Below, piece by piece: positions 8,946 through 17,788 of a stretch of DNA of 64,000 bases (the first letter of the stretch is position 1; the number at the start of each line of letters is the position of its first letter). Source of the DNA: Mycolicibacterium rhodesiae (GTDB lineage Bacteria; Actinomycetota; Actinomycetes; Mycobacteriales; Mycobacteriaceae); assembly GCF_002086695.1 (NCBI RefSeq), contig NZ_MVIH01000004.1, positions 186,001 to 250,000 on the forward strand. The letters are read 5' to 3'. The notes below the pieces were generated by a model. The model saw only the letters and a list, made by a program, of their open reading frames with translations. It made no database searches and was not told the origin of the DNA. The translations under genes and the position numbers were made by a program.

Positions 8946-10451
8946 CTATGACTGGCGTGGGGCGCGGAACGCAAGTGTCTTTGTTTCCAGGTACTGCTCG
9001 AATCCCTCGAGGCCGCACTGGCGGCCGACGCCGCTGTCCTTGTAACCCCCGAACGGGGCATCGGCGCCGTAGAACATTCCGCCGTTGACACCGACCGAGC
9101 CGGTGCGGATCCGGCGCGCGACAGCGGTGCCACGCTCCACGGACCCCGACAGCACCGCGCCGGCGAGCCCGTAGACGCTGTCGTTGGCGATGCGGACGGC
9201 TTCGTCGTCATCGCGGAACGGGAGCACCACCAGCACGGGCCCGAAGATCTCCTGCTGAGCGATCGCGGACCGGGGGTCGGCACCGATGATCACCGTGGGT
9301 GCGACGAAATACCCACCGGCGAGGTGCTCCGGCAGACCGTCGACATCGCCTCCGCCGACGACGATTTCGGCGCCGTCACGACGAGCCTGGGCGCACGCGT
9401 CGAGCACCCGCTGCTTCTGCGTGGCGCTGACGAGCGGGCCGACGAATGTGCTCGGCAGCGCCGGGTCACCGACCGGCACCGACTGGAAGGCCGCGGTGAT
9501 CGCGGCCAGTGCCTCCGGGTAGCGCGATTCATGGATCACCAACCGCGTGGTGAGCGCGCAGGCCTGCCCGGCATGCACGCATACCCCGACCGCTCCACCG
9601 ACGATGTGCGCCGGGTTGGCATCGTCGAGCACGATCAGCGCCGACTTGCCGCCCAGTTCCAGGAATGTGCGCTTCATGGTGTCGGCACCGTCACGCATCA
9701 ACTGCTTGCCTACCGCGGTAGATCCGGTGAACGACACCATGTCCACCCGCGGGTCGGTGGCCAGCAGTCCCGCGACACCGTTGTCGGGGGTGGGCACCAC
9801 GGCCAGGACACCGGGCGGGACGTCGGTGTGCTCGGCGACCAGCCTGCCGATGCGGGTGGCGTTCCACGGGGTGTTGGGATCGGGTTTGAGGACGACGGTG
9901 TTGCCGGCCGCCAGCGCGGGGCCGAGCTTGTTGAGGATGACCTCGATCGGGTAGTTCGACGGGGTGATCGCCGCGACCACGCCGACCGGCTCCTTGACGA
10001 CGGTGCGGACGTTGCGATCGCCGAAGAGACCCCCGCCGTCCAGCGTTCGCTCCCAGCCGAATTCGTCGATCAGCCGGGACGGGTAGCGCAGCGAGTCGGT
10101 CAGCGACCACTCCAATTGAGCGTCGCCCGTCGACATCACCGGGCACCCGACCTCCGCGACGAGTTCCTCGCGCAGGTCTTCCTTCTCGGACTCCAGGGCG
10201 GCCTGTAGCTGGGCCAGGCACCGCTTGCGCAGCGGGCGGTTGGTAGACCAGTCGGTGTCGTCGAAAGCCCGCCTGGCCGCTGCGATGGCGCGGTCCATAT
10301 CGGCGGGCCCGGCGGCGGCAGTCGCCCCCAACACCCGTCCGGTCGCAGGACTGACGTTGTCGAACTCGGCGCCGTCGGCCGCCGCAGCGAGTTGCCCGTC
10401 GATGAGCATCCGGGTTTCGGCCCGCTGTGCCGCCCGCAGCCCGAGCTCCAC
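8946..10451 (-). CDS. NAD(P)-dependent aldehyde dehydrogenase
   Basis: 501 aa from the GTG at 10451, which has AGGGAG five bases upstream (10457-10462). The frame remains open to a TTG at 10505, but that codon touches the operator repeat. ALDH hallmarks: TPSNYPIEVILNKLGPALAAGNTVVLKP, Rossmann motif FTGSTAVGK, general base Glu265 in LELGGKS, catalytic Cys298 in HAGQACALTTR, and PFGGYKDSGVGR near the C-terminus. It would oxidise an aldehyde from P450/alcohol dehydrogenase action to a carboxylate ready for CoA ligation. It is divergent from a CoA-transferase across operator site 2. Confidence 0.9.
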   Translation of the reverse strand: MELGLRAAQRAETRMLIDGQLAAAADGAEFDNVSPATGRVLGATAAAGPADMDRAIAAARRAFDDTDWSTNRPLRKRCLAQLQAALESEKEDLREELVAEVGCPVMSTGDAQLEWSLTDSLRYPSRLIDEFGWERTLDGGGLFGDRNVRTVVKEPVGVVAAITPSNYPIEVILNKLGPALAAGNTVVLKPDPNTPWNATRIGRLVAEHTDVPPGVLAVVPTPDNGVAGLLATDPRVDMVSFTGSTAVGKQLMRDGADTMKRTFLELGGKSALIVLDDANPAHIVGGAVGVCVHAGQACALTTRLVIHESRYPEALAAITAAFQSVPVGDPALPSTFVGPLVSATQKQRVLDACAQARRDGAEIVVGGGDVDGLPEHLAGGYFVAPTVIIGADPRSAIAQQEIFGPVLVVLPFRDDDEAVRIANDSVYGLAGAVLSGSVERGTAVARRIRTGSVGVNGGMFYGADAPFGGYKDSGVGRQCGLEGFEQYLETKTLAFRAPRQS

Positions 10452-10504
10452 GCTCGCTCCCTGCTCACACACTTCAGACACCACCTTCCGCTCTGGGATG
10501 GTCA

Positions 10505-10521
10505 ACGGTAAACGTTACAGT
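10505..10521. promoter_or_regulatory. Operator-like inverted repeat, regulon site 2
   Basis: ACGGTAA-ACG-TTACAGT: one arm is exact, the other has one mismatch to the ACTGTAA consensus. It lies between the divergent aldehyde dehydrogenase and CoA-transferase genes, the same arrangement as site 1. Confidence 0.65.
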
Positions 10522-10606
10522 AGCCGCCTGGAGGGGTGTTGAGCCCATTCCTCGACCCGCCGAGTCCGGGGTGTGAGAATGTGGTTACCACGGTCGGGCG
10601 AGAGGA

Positions 10607-11836
10607 ATGATCTTGATCAAGGTGATGGACGGCATCCGGGTATTGGAGGTCGCGCAGTTCACGTTCGTTCCGGCGGCCGGGGCGATCCTGGCGGACTGGG
10701 GCGCCGACGTCATCAAGGTCGAGCACCCGGTCCGCGGCGACACTCAGCGCGGCTTCATCAACATGGGTGGTTTTCAGCTCGACCCGAACCGGCACCCGCT
10801 GATCGAACATCCCAACCGCGGCAAGCGCAGCGTCGGCATCGACGTTTCCACGCCGGACGGCCAGGAGGTGCTCTACGAGATCGCCAAGACCGCCGACGTC
10901 TTTCTGACCAACTACATGCCGCAGGCCCGGCAGAAGAACAGGTTCGACGTCGAGCACATCCGCGCGGTCAACCCGAACATCATCTACGCCCGCGGCAGCG
11001 CGTATGGCGACAAGGGACCCGAGCGCCTGGTCGGCGGCTTCGACGGCACCGCGTTCTGGACACGCAGTGGCGTCGGCCACGCGCTCACCCCGGAGGAGCT
11101 CGGAGGCGCTCTGCCGCAGGGCATTCCGGCGTTCGGTGATTCGATCGGCGGGATGAACATCGCCGGCGGCATCTCCGCTGCGCTGTTCCATCGGGAGCGG
11201 ACGGGCGAGGCGGTGGAGATCGACGTGTCGCTGCTGAGCACCGCGTGGTGGGCGGCCGGCGCAAGCGTCACCCAGGGCATGGAGACCGGCGAGACCATGC
11301 GGTCGCTGATGCCGGGCTCCATGACATCGGTCAATCCGTTCATGGCCAACTACCTGACCTCCGACGGCGGCACGATCAACCTGTGCATCGTCAGCCCGAC
11401 CGGCTACATCCGCGACACCTGGGAACATCTCGGCTTGGCAGAACTCGCCGACGACCCCCGGTTCTCCGACGTGATGCCGCTGATCCAGAACGCCGAAGAG
11501 GGTGTCCGGCTCATCACCGAGGCCATCGCCGCCAAGCCGTTCGAGTACTGGCGTCAGCACCTCAAGACGATGAAGGGCCAGTGGGCGCCGTTCCAGAGTC
11601 TGGTCGATCTGGCTACCGACGAGCAGGCGATCGCCAACGACATGATCGTCGAGGTGGAGGCCGCTGATGGCGGGGCACCGTTCAAGGTGGTGCGCGGGCC
11701 GGTCCAGTTCAATCATGAAGCGCTGCAAACCACCCGCGCCCCGCAGGCCAGTGAGCACACCGAGATCGTGCTGATGGAGATCGGCATCGACTGGGACCGC
11801 ATCGAGGCGCTCAAGGAGTCCGGCGCGATCGCTTAG
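10607..11836 (+). CDS. CaiB/BaiF family CoA-transferase
   Basis: 409 aa, class III CoA-transferase length. N-terminal GIRVLEVAQFTFVPAAGAILADWGADVIKVEHP and the RGKRSVGIDVSTPDGQEV segment are family signatures. The expected catalytic Asp is in the FGDSIGG stretch (~residue 177). These enzymes move CoA between carboxylic acids. The start is uncertain: ATG 10607 abuts a GAGAGGA sequence, and ATG 10625 (MDGIRVLE) is possible. Its tail overlaps the convergent molybdopterin oxidoreductase by 4 nt. Probably driven from operator site 2. Confidence 0.88.
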   Translation: MILIKVMDGIRVLEVAQFTFVPAAGAILADWGADVIKVEHPVRGDTQRGFINMGGFQLDPNRHPLIEHPNRGKRSVGIDVSTPDGQEVLYEIAKTADVFLTNYMPQARQKNRFDVEHIRAVNPNIIYARGSAYGDKGPERLVGGFDGTAFWTRSGVGHALTPEELGGALPQGIPAFGDSIGGMNIAGGISAALFHRERTGEAVEIDVSLLSTAWWAAGASVTQGMETGETMRSLMPGSMTSVNPFMANYLTSDGGTINLCIVSPTGYIRDTWEHLGLAELADDPRFSDVMPLIQNAEEGVRLITEAIAAKPFEYWRQHLKTMKGQWAPFQSLVDLATDEQAIANDMIVEVEAADGGAPFKVVRGPVQFNHEALQTTRAPQASEHTEIVLMEIGIDWDRIEALKESGAIA

Positions 11837-14028
11837 GTGTCGACTCGCTCGACGCGAACCGGGACGCCGGTCAGCCAGGCCATCCCCGCCAGCGACTCGA
11901 CGTCTTCGGGCTCGCTCGACGTCAACCGGTTGACGTTGGACCCGCCTGCGCGATTCGCCAGTTTCCAGGTACCGGTGCCGGTGTGCCCCCAGCCGTGCGG
12001 AACGGCGATCACTCCGGCCATCAAGTCCTTGGTGGTCATCACCTCGACGGTGATCTGGCCGTACGGCGACGATACCCGCACCACGTCGCCGTCAGCGATG
12101 CCGTGTTCGGCTGCGTCGTCGACTCCGATGAGTGCCCGGTGACCCCGCTGGCCTCGCATCAGCAGGGGCGCATTGTGCATCCACGAGTTCTCCGACCGCG
12201 GCTCGCGCATCCCGATCATCCGCAGTGGATAGCCCTCGGGATGTCCACTGCTGCCGAGCTTCTCGACCTCGGCGCCGATAGCGGAATGATTCAGCCGGAC
12301 CCGGCGGGACAGATAGGCCACCGAGTTGCGCAGCGCACCGGTGCGGATATGCGGTGCCACCACCACACCGTGCGGATGGTCCTCGATCAACCGGCGATGG
12401 GTCAGCCCGCCGCGACGCAAGCCGAACAGGTCACCGCCCTGTGACAATCGGATCAGCGCGTCGATCATGATCCGCGGCTGGAGGTTCACCCCGAAGCGGC
12501 CCAGTACTTTTCGGGCAGTCGTGAACACCGCGAAGGCCGGTATGCCGGGGGCCAGCCGGGCCATCAGATCGGCAATGATGTCCCATTCCGGCCGGGCCTG
12601 TCCTGCCGGGGCGACCACAGCGTCGGTGGCCTGCCGAAACGGCGTGGCCTGGAAGGCCTGGAAGGTGTACGGGAAGTCGTCGCGTTCGTACATCGTGGTC
12701 ACCGGCAGGATGTAGTCAAACCTGCCGGTCGTCTCGGTGACGTAAAAGTCAAGGGCGACAGACAATTCCAGGGAGTCGAAAGCCGACTCGAGTTCGTCGC
12801 CGTTGGGCACCGACAGGACCGGGTTGCCCGCCGAGACGAACATCGCCCTGATCTGGCGGTCGCCCGGCGTCATGATCTCCTTGGCCATCAGCGCGGCCGG
12901 TTCCATCGCGACGGCGATGGGGATCCCCCCGATCCGCGACCGATTGCGATACGAGCGGCGCATCGCAAGACCCATCATCGTGGCCTGCCAGCGTCCACCG
13001 ACGGTCTCCATCGAGCTGAACACCGATCCGCCGGGCGCATCGAGGTTTCCCGCAACAAGATTCACCGCATCGATCAGATAGGTGGTCAGTGTGCCGTAGC
13101 GACCGACGCACGTCCCGAGCCTGCCGTAGACGGCCGCCCGCGGTTCGCGCACCAGATCCCGGGCGAGGGACCGGACACTGTCGGCATCGATGCCGGTGTG
13201 CGCCGCGGTGACCTCCGGGGTGAACGGCGCGCACAGCGACTGCAGCCAGTCGAGGCCGTCGGCCTGTGCGTTCACCCGTGCGGTGTCGACGAGGCGCTCG
13301 GCGAACATCACCTGCAGAAGCGACAACAGCAGGAACGAATCGGCGTCGGGCACGATGGGCAACCACTCGAAGGCCGCCGCCGTCTCGGTGCGGCGCGGGT
13401 CGACCACGACGACACGCCCGCCCTTCTTGACGATGTCGTGCATTCGATCTTTGATCCGCGGCGCGGTCAGGAAGCTGCCATGGGAGACAACGGGATTCGC
13501 GCCCATCATGACCAGAAGGTCGGTTCGGGTCAGATCCGGGATCGGCACCGACGTCGGAGACCCGTACAACATCTGGCTGGCGATCAGCCTGCTGTTGGTG
13601 TCCTGCGATGACGCCGTGAAGTAGTGGCCGCCGCGGCCGAGGCCCTTGATGAACCCCAAGGCCGCGAAGGTGTGCGCATAGCTGAAAGCACCGGGGTTGC
13701 CCATGTACCAGCCGACCGCCCCCGCCCCGTGGGCGTTCAGGATTCGCGTCAACCGGGCGGCGATATCGGACAGCGCCTCGTCCCAGCTCACGGGTTCGTA
13801 GCCAGCCCGGCTTTTGCGAAGCGGTGTCGTGACCCGGTCCGGATCGTTCTGCACCTCGGTGAACGCGATGCCCTTCTGGCAGGCGAAACCGGCCGAGAGC
13901 GGATGGTCCTTGTCCGGGCGCAGTGCCGTCAACCGGCCGTCCTCGACGGTGGCCACCATGCCGCACAGCGGTTCGCAGATGCGGCAGAAGGTGGTCTTGT
14001 GCTCGATCGTGGAAGCCACGTAGGACAC
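11833..14028 (-). CDS. Molybdopterin-dependent oxidoreductase with [4Fe-4S] cluster (DMSO reductase superfamily)
   Basis: 731 aa from GTG 14028. Cluster ligands Cys15-x2-Cys18-x3-Cys22-x27-Cys50 (CRICEPLCG … FACQKG) are those of bis-MGD enzymes such as formate dehydrogenase/Nap. Molybdopterin-binding blocks MMGANPVVSHGSF, VVVVDPRRTETAAAF and the C-terminal MDB domain (VRVSSPYGQITVEV) are present. No Cys or Sec is evident at the Mo-ligand position (the loop reads SSQDTNSR), and there is no twin-arginine signal, so it is cytoplasmic. The frame extends to 14085, but that would place operator site 3 inside the gene; GTG 14019 is also possible. It resembles, from memory, the Rv0197 group. Substrate unknown. 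Confidence 0.85.
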   Translation of the reverse strand: MSYVASTIEHKTTFCRICEPLCGMVATVEDGRLTALRPDKDHPLSAGFACQKGIAFTEVQNDPDRVTTPLRKSRAGYEPVSWDEALSDIAARLTRILNAHGAGAVGWYMGNPGAFSYAHTFAALGFIKGLGRGGHYFTASSQDTNSRLIASQMLYGSPTSVPIPDLTRTDLLVMMGANPVVSHGSFLTAPRIKDRMHDIVKKGGRVVVVDPRRTETAAAFEWLPIVPDADSFLLLSLLQVMFAERLVDTARVNAQADGLDWLQSLCAPFTPEVTAAHTGIDADSVRSLARDLVREPRAAVYGRLGTCVGRYGTLTTYLIDAVNLVAGNLDAPGGSVFSSMETVGGRWQATMMGLAMRRSYRNRSRIGGIPIAVAMEPAALMAKEIMTPGDRQIRAMFVSAGNPVLSVPNGDELESAFDSLELSVALDFYVTETTGRFDYILPVTTMYERDDFPYTFQAFQATPFRQATDAVVAPAGQARPEWDIIADLMARLAPGIPAFAVFTTARKVLGRFGVNLQPRIMIDALIRLSQGGDLFGLRRGGLTHRRLIEDHPHGVVVAPHIRTGALRNSVAYLSRRVRLNHSAIGAEVEKLGSSGHPEGYPLRMIGMREPRSENSWMHNAPLLMRGQRGHRALIGVDDAAEHGIADGDVVRVSSPYGQITVEVMTTKDLMAGVIAVPHGWGHTGTGTWKLANRAGGSNVNRLTSSEPEDVESLAGMAWLTGVPVRVERVDT

Positions 14029-14031
14029 GAT

Positions 14032-14048
14032 ACTGTAAGTGTTACAGT
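14032..14048. promoter_or_regulatory. Operator-like inverted repeat, regulon site 3
   Basis: ACTGTAA-GTG-TTACAGT, perfect arms. It lies between the divergent molybdopterin oxidoreductase and thiolase genes. The GTG start proposed for the former is only 4 bp beyond the repeat, so binding would occlude transcription start or an almost leaderless message. Confidence 0.75.
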
Positions 14049-14087
14049 TCCTGCGCGTCTCCGCGGATCCCGAGAGGAAGACCATCG

Positions 14088-15233
14088 ATGAACGATGTCG
14101 CCATCATCGGCGTCGGCCTGCACCCCTTCGGCCGGTTCGAGGGTAAGTCCGCGATGCAGATGGGTGTCGACGCGATCTTCGCCGCCGTCGCCGACGCCGG
14201 CATCGAATGGAAGGACGTGCAGTTCGCCACCGGCGGCAGCTGGACCGTCGCCAACCCGGACGCCATCGTCGGCATGGTCGGGTTGACCGGGATCCCGTTC
14301 ACCAACGTCTTCAACGCCTGCGCCACAGCGGCCAGCGCCGCCAAGGCGTGTGCCGACGGAATCCGGCTGGGCGACTACGACATCGGCATCGCGATCGGTC
14401 TGGACAAGCACCCGCGCGGCGCCTTCACCGAGGATCCCGCGCTGGTCGGGATGCCGCGCTGGTATGCCGAGAACGGCCAGTACCTCACCACGCAGTTCTT
14501 CGGCATGAAGGCCAACCGCTACCTGCACGACCACGGTATCTCCCAGTCCACCCTGGCCAGGGTGGCCGCCAAGAACTTTCGTAACGGCGCACTGAACCCG
14601 AATGCGTTCCGCCGCAAGCCGATCCCCGAAGACCAGATCCTCAATTCGACGATGCTGAACTACCCGCTGACCCAGTACATGTTCTGCGCGCCCGACGAGG
14701 GCGCCGCGGCGGTGGTGATGTGCCGGGCCGACATCGCGCACCGCTACACCGCCAAGCCGGTGTACCTCAAGGCCGTCGAGATCCGCACCCGAACCTACGG
14801 CGCCTACGAGGTCAACACGACCTTCGGCCCCGTCGACGAGGTGCCCGCACCGACGGTGTTCGCCGCCCGCGCCGCGTTCGAAAAATCCGGTGTGTCACCA
14901 CACGACGTCGACGTGATCCAGCTACAGGACACCGATGCCGGCGCGGAGATCATCCACATGGCCGAGTGCGGGTTCTGCCCGGACGGCGACCAGGAGCGGC
15001 TGCTGGCCGACGGCGCGACCGAGATCAACGGCTCCATGCCGATCAACACCGACGGCGGGCTGATCGCCAACGGCGAGCCGATCGGCGCGTCCGGGCTGCG
15101 GCAGATCCACGAGATCGTCCGTCAGTTGCGCGGCGAGGCGGGCGACCGGCAGGTTCCCGGTCAGCCGAAGGTCGGTTTCACCCAGCTCTACGGCGCACCG
15201 GGGACCGCGGCAGCGACCATCCTGACGCGGTAG
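14088..15233 (+). CDS. Thiolase-fold lipid-transfer protein / Ltp-like acyl-CoA thiolase or aldolase
   Basis: 381 aa. Thiolase fold of the SCP-x/Ltp type: nucleophile candidate Cys78 in NVFNACATAASAAKACADG, MAECGFCPDGD in the middle, and the C-terminal NTDGGLIANGEPIGASGLRQ loop, in which the usual thiolase His (GHPxGA) is Glu. This pattern is shared by mycobacterial Ltp-like proteins, some of which are retro-aldolases acting with a DUF35 partner. No DUF35 gene is visible here. ATG 14088 follows GAGAGGA. The downstream CoA-transferase starts 4 bp after the stop, so the two form an operon under site 3. Confidence 0.8.
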   Translation: MNDVAIIGVGLHPFGRFEGKSAMQMGVDAIFAAVADAGIEWKDVQFATGGSWTVANPDAIVGMVGLTGIPFTNVFNACATAASAAKACADGIRLGDYDIGIAIGLDKHPRGAFTEDPALVGMPRWYAENGQYLTTQFFGMKANRYLHDHGISQSTLARVAAKNFRNGALNPNAFRRKPIPEDQILNSTMLNYPLTQYMFCAPDEGAAAVVMCRADIAHRYTAKPVYLKAVEIRTRTYGAYEVNTTFGPVDEVPAPTVFAARAAFEKSGVSPHDVDVIQLQDTDAGAEIIHMAECGFCPDGDQERLLADGATEINGSMPINTDGGLIANGEPIGASGLRQIHEIVRQLRGEAGDRQVPGQPKVGFTQLYGAPGTAAATILTR

Positions 15234-15237
15234 ACCC

Positions 15238-16419
15238 ATGGGCGTTCTCGACGGGGTGCGGGTGCTGGACTACGGCAGGTTCATCGCCGCGCCCTGGTGC
15301 AGCGCGCTGCTGGCCGACATGGGCGCCGACGTCCTGCGCGTCGAGAAGCGGGAAGGCGGCGAGGACCGCTGGGTGCAGTCGGTCACGAGCGGAGGTGAAG
15401 GCGGCACCTTCCTGCAGTGCAACCGGAACAAGCGCTCCTTGACACTGGACTCGACGACGCCGGAGGGCGCCGACATCACCCGCCGGTTGGTGGCCCGCTC
15501 CGACATCGTGATCGCCAACATGCCCGCAGCAGGCATGCGGGCCAGCGGGCTCGACTACGAGTCCCTGCGTGCTGTCAAGCCCGACATCATCCTGGCCAGC
15601 GCAACGGCATACGGCGAGGGTGGCCCCTACAGCGATCGGATCGGATTCGACGGGGCGGGTCAGGTGATGTCCGGCGCCGTCTACCGCCAGGGGCTCCCGG
15701 AGCTGCCGATCCGAACGGTGGTCCCCCAGGCCGACTTCGGCACCGCCCTCACCTTGACCATCGGCGTGATGATGGCGCTCTACCACCGCAGCCAGACCGG
15801 GGAGGGCCAGCACGTGGAAGGCGCGCTGCTGCCCACGGCGTTGATGCTGTCCAACGCCTTCCTCATCGAACGTGAGCTGCTCGGCGTCGACAAACCCCGC
15901 GCCGCCAACCGCGGCACCTCGGTCGCACCGTGCGATCTGTACGAAGTCACCGACGGCTGGGTGCTGCTCCAGGTCGCCGGCCGGCCGATGTTCAAGCGGT
16001 GGTGCCGGCTGATCGGCCGCGAGGATCTGTTCGACGATCCGCGCTTCGCCGACGACGACTCCCGATGGCGGCACGGGGACGTCCTCAACGATCTGATGCA
16101 GCAGTGGTGTTCGGGCAAGACGAAAGCCGAAGTGCTCGCAGCGCTCGAAGCTGCGAAACTGCCGGCGGCGCCCCTGAATTCGCCGCAAGAGGTGCTCGAC
16201 GATCCGCACGTCGAGGCGATGGGCTACCTCAAACGGGTGCCGTTCCCTGGTGCGGCCAAACCGGTGCCGCTCATCGAGACGCCGTTTCGCCTCTCGGCGA
16301 CACCCGGCTCGATCCGGCGGCGCGCCCCGCTGCTCGGCGAGCACACCGACGAGGTGCTGGCCGAGATCGGTTACGGCGCCGACGAGATCGCTCAACTGCG
16401 GGGCAATCGCATCGTCTAG
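15238..16419 (+). CDS. CaiB/BaiF family CoA-transferase
   Basis: 393 aa. Family start LDGVRVLDYGRFIAAPWCSALLADMGADVLRVEKREGGEDRW, core NRNKRSLTLDSTTPEGADI, and likely catalytic Asp in VVPQADFGTAL (~residue 165). It is only moderately similar to the class III transferase at 10607, so the two are not a recent duplication. It follows the Ltp-like thiolase by 4 bp. The pair probably activates and cleaves a CoA thioester of the island's substrate. Confidence 0.88.
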   Translation: MGVLDGVRVLDYGRFIAAPWCSALLADMGADVLRVEKREGGEDRWVQSVTSGGEGGTFLQCNRNKRSLTLDSTTPEGADITRRLVARSDIVIANMPAAGMRASGLDYESLRAVKPDIILASATAYGEGGPYSDRIGFDGAGQVMSGAVYRQGLPELPIRTVVPQADFGTALTLTIGVMMALYHRSQTGEGQHVEGALLPTALMLSNAFLIERELLGVDKPRAANRGTSVAPCDLYEVTDGWVLLQVAGRPMFKRWCRLIGREDLFDDPRFADDDSRWRHGDVLNDLMQQWCSGKTKAEVLAALEAAKLPAAPLNSPQEVLDDPHVEAMGYLKRVPFPGAAKPVPLIETPFRLSATPGSIRRRAPLLGEHTDEVLAEIGYGADEIAQLRGNRIV

Positions 16420-16423
16420 GCAC

Positions 16424-16452
16424 TTGACATCGAACATATGTTCGAATACTGT
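16424..16452 (+). promoter_or_regulatory. SOS promoter: -35 TTGACA, LexA box, -10 TACTGT
   Basis: TTGACA at 16424-16429 and TACTGT at 16447-16452 are separated by 17 bp. That spacer is filled by the perfect palindrome TCGAACATATGTTCGA (16430-16445), which matches the mycobacterial/Gram-positive LexA consensus CGAAC-N4-GTTCG. Transcription would start about 16459, on the ATG of the DUF222/HNH gene, giving a leaderless mRNA. Damage-inducible expression is inferred. Confidence 0.85.
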
Positions 16453-16458
16453 GACGAC

Positions 16459-17688
16459 ATGAACGCCGCCACCGCGGAACTCATCCGGATCGCCGAGGAA
16501 CTGCGCGACCTGGAGCTCGATGGTGCTGACGTGATCGAGGAACTACGGGCGGTTCTGGCGGTACGCCATCTCGCCGACCACCGTGCCGCGATGCTGGCCA
16601 ACGTTCTGGCGGGTCTTGATATCGCGGCTCGTGGCGGCCGACGGCCGCGAGAAGTCCTGATGTCGTTGGGGTGCGCACCATCAGTGGCCGCGCGGCTGCT
16701 CCGTGTCGGGGCAGCTGCTGAGGCGTTGCCAGTGGCGATGGCCCACGCTGCCGACGGGGCGTTGTCCGGTGAACATGTGGATGCAGTCGTGAAGGGCGTC
16801 AACCATATACAGGTACGGGCGGCGAAGCCGGTTGATGAGGACACCCGGTATCAGCATCAAGTCGATCTCTTGAGTCAAGCCTTATCTGGCGCCACTCCGG
16901 CCGAGATCGGGGATCGGGCAAGAAAATTGGGCAACCAGATCGCCGGGGAGAAGGGCGGGCTACCGGCGGCGGAGGACCGCTCGATTAACGAAATGCACTG
17001 TGTCAAGACTTGCGACGGGCGTTGGCGGGTGCGGGGAGATCTGGATGCCGAAGTAGGGGTGAAACTCGCCGCCGCCCTGGAGGAAGGGTCAGCGCCACGC
17101 CCTGAGCCAGATGGCACACCCGATTTGCGGAGTGCTGAGCGACGCCGCGCCGACGCCCTGGAAGCGGTACTCGACACCGCCTCACGCGCCGGTGACAGCG
17201 CATCACCGCCCCGCACGCAGTTGTTGCTGACCGTACCCGCCGACACCCCTGATGCCGCCGAGTTGGAATTCATGGGACCGATCAGCCTTGCCAGCCTGAG
17301 CCGGTTGTCCTGCGATACCAGCGTGACCACGATAATCGTTGACGGCCAACAGGTTCCCCTCGAAATGGGACATGACAAACGTCTGTTCCCGGCGCATCTG
17401 CGTAAAGCGCTATATCTGCGTGATCGGTGTTGCATCAAGTGCGGTGCTCCCGCCAGCAGGACCCATTGCCATCACATTCAGCACTGGATCCACCACGGTG
17501 AAACGAGCCTGAACAACGGCTGTCTGCTCTGCCCAGGCTGTCACGCCGATATCCACCACAACGGCTGGGACGTCATCCTCGGCTACGACAAACACCCCTG
17601 GCTCATCCCGCCCGCAACGGTCGACCCACAGCGAAGTCCACTACCCGCATACAACCGACGCACCATGCATCTCGACGCCGCGGCCTAG
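16459..17688 (+). CDS. DUF222 / HNH endonuclease domain protein (13E12-repeat family)
   Basis: 409 aa. The N-terminal ~280 residues are the DUF222 region typical of mycobacterial 13E12-type proteins (LADHRAAMLANVLAGLDIAARGG…, GLPAAEDRSINEMHCVKTCDGRW). The C-terminus carries an HNH nuclease: a CIKCGAP…THCHHIQHW zinc/His block, then LNNGCLLCPGCHADIHHNGW. The ATG at 16438 lies inside the LexA box, so ATG 16459, at the predicted transcription start, is preferred. Several 13E12 genes of M. tuberculosis are known to be LexA-controlled. The gene breaks the catabolic theme of its neighbours and may be a mobile passenger. Confidence 0.88.
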   Translation: MNAATAELIRIAEELRDLELDGADVIEELRAVLAVRHLADHRAAMLANVLAGLDIAARGGRRPREVLMSLGCAPSVAARLLRVGAAAEALPVAMAHAADGALSGEHVDAVVKGVNHIQVRAAKPVDEDTRYQHQVDLLSQALSGATPAEIGDRARKLGNQIAGEKGGLPAAEDRSINEMHCVKTCDGRWRVRGDLDAEVGVKLAAALEEGSAPRPEPDGTPDLRSAERRRADALEAVLDTASRAGDSASPPRTQLLLTVPADTPDAAELEFMGPISLASLSRLSCDTSVTTIIVDGQQVPLEMGHDKRLFPAHLRKALYLRDRCCIKCGAPASRTHCHHIQHWIHHGETSLNNGCLLCPGCHADIHHNGWDVILGYDKHPWLIPPATVDPQRSPLPAYNRRTMHLDAAA

Positions 17689-17788
17689 CGGTCAGCACTG
17701 AAAAACGTCTTGCAGCTTGATAACTCCACAGTGGCACCACCATCGCCAACGTCGCCCAGTACTGAAAACCGGTGGCCTCACCGGCTGG
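17689..17788. other. Intergenic gap between convergent HNH and P450 genes
   Basis: 100 bp without a coding frame. A 6-bp hairpin CCGGTG-GCCT-CACCGG at 17769-17784 could act as a weak terminator but lacks a U-run on either strand. Confidence 0.3.

Noticed and set aside
17769-17784. Hairpin CCGGTG-GCCT-CACCGG as terminator of the HNH gene
   Set aside because: Stem of 6 bp and no U-run; kept only as a remark in the gap entry.
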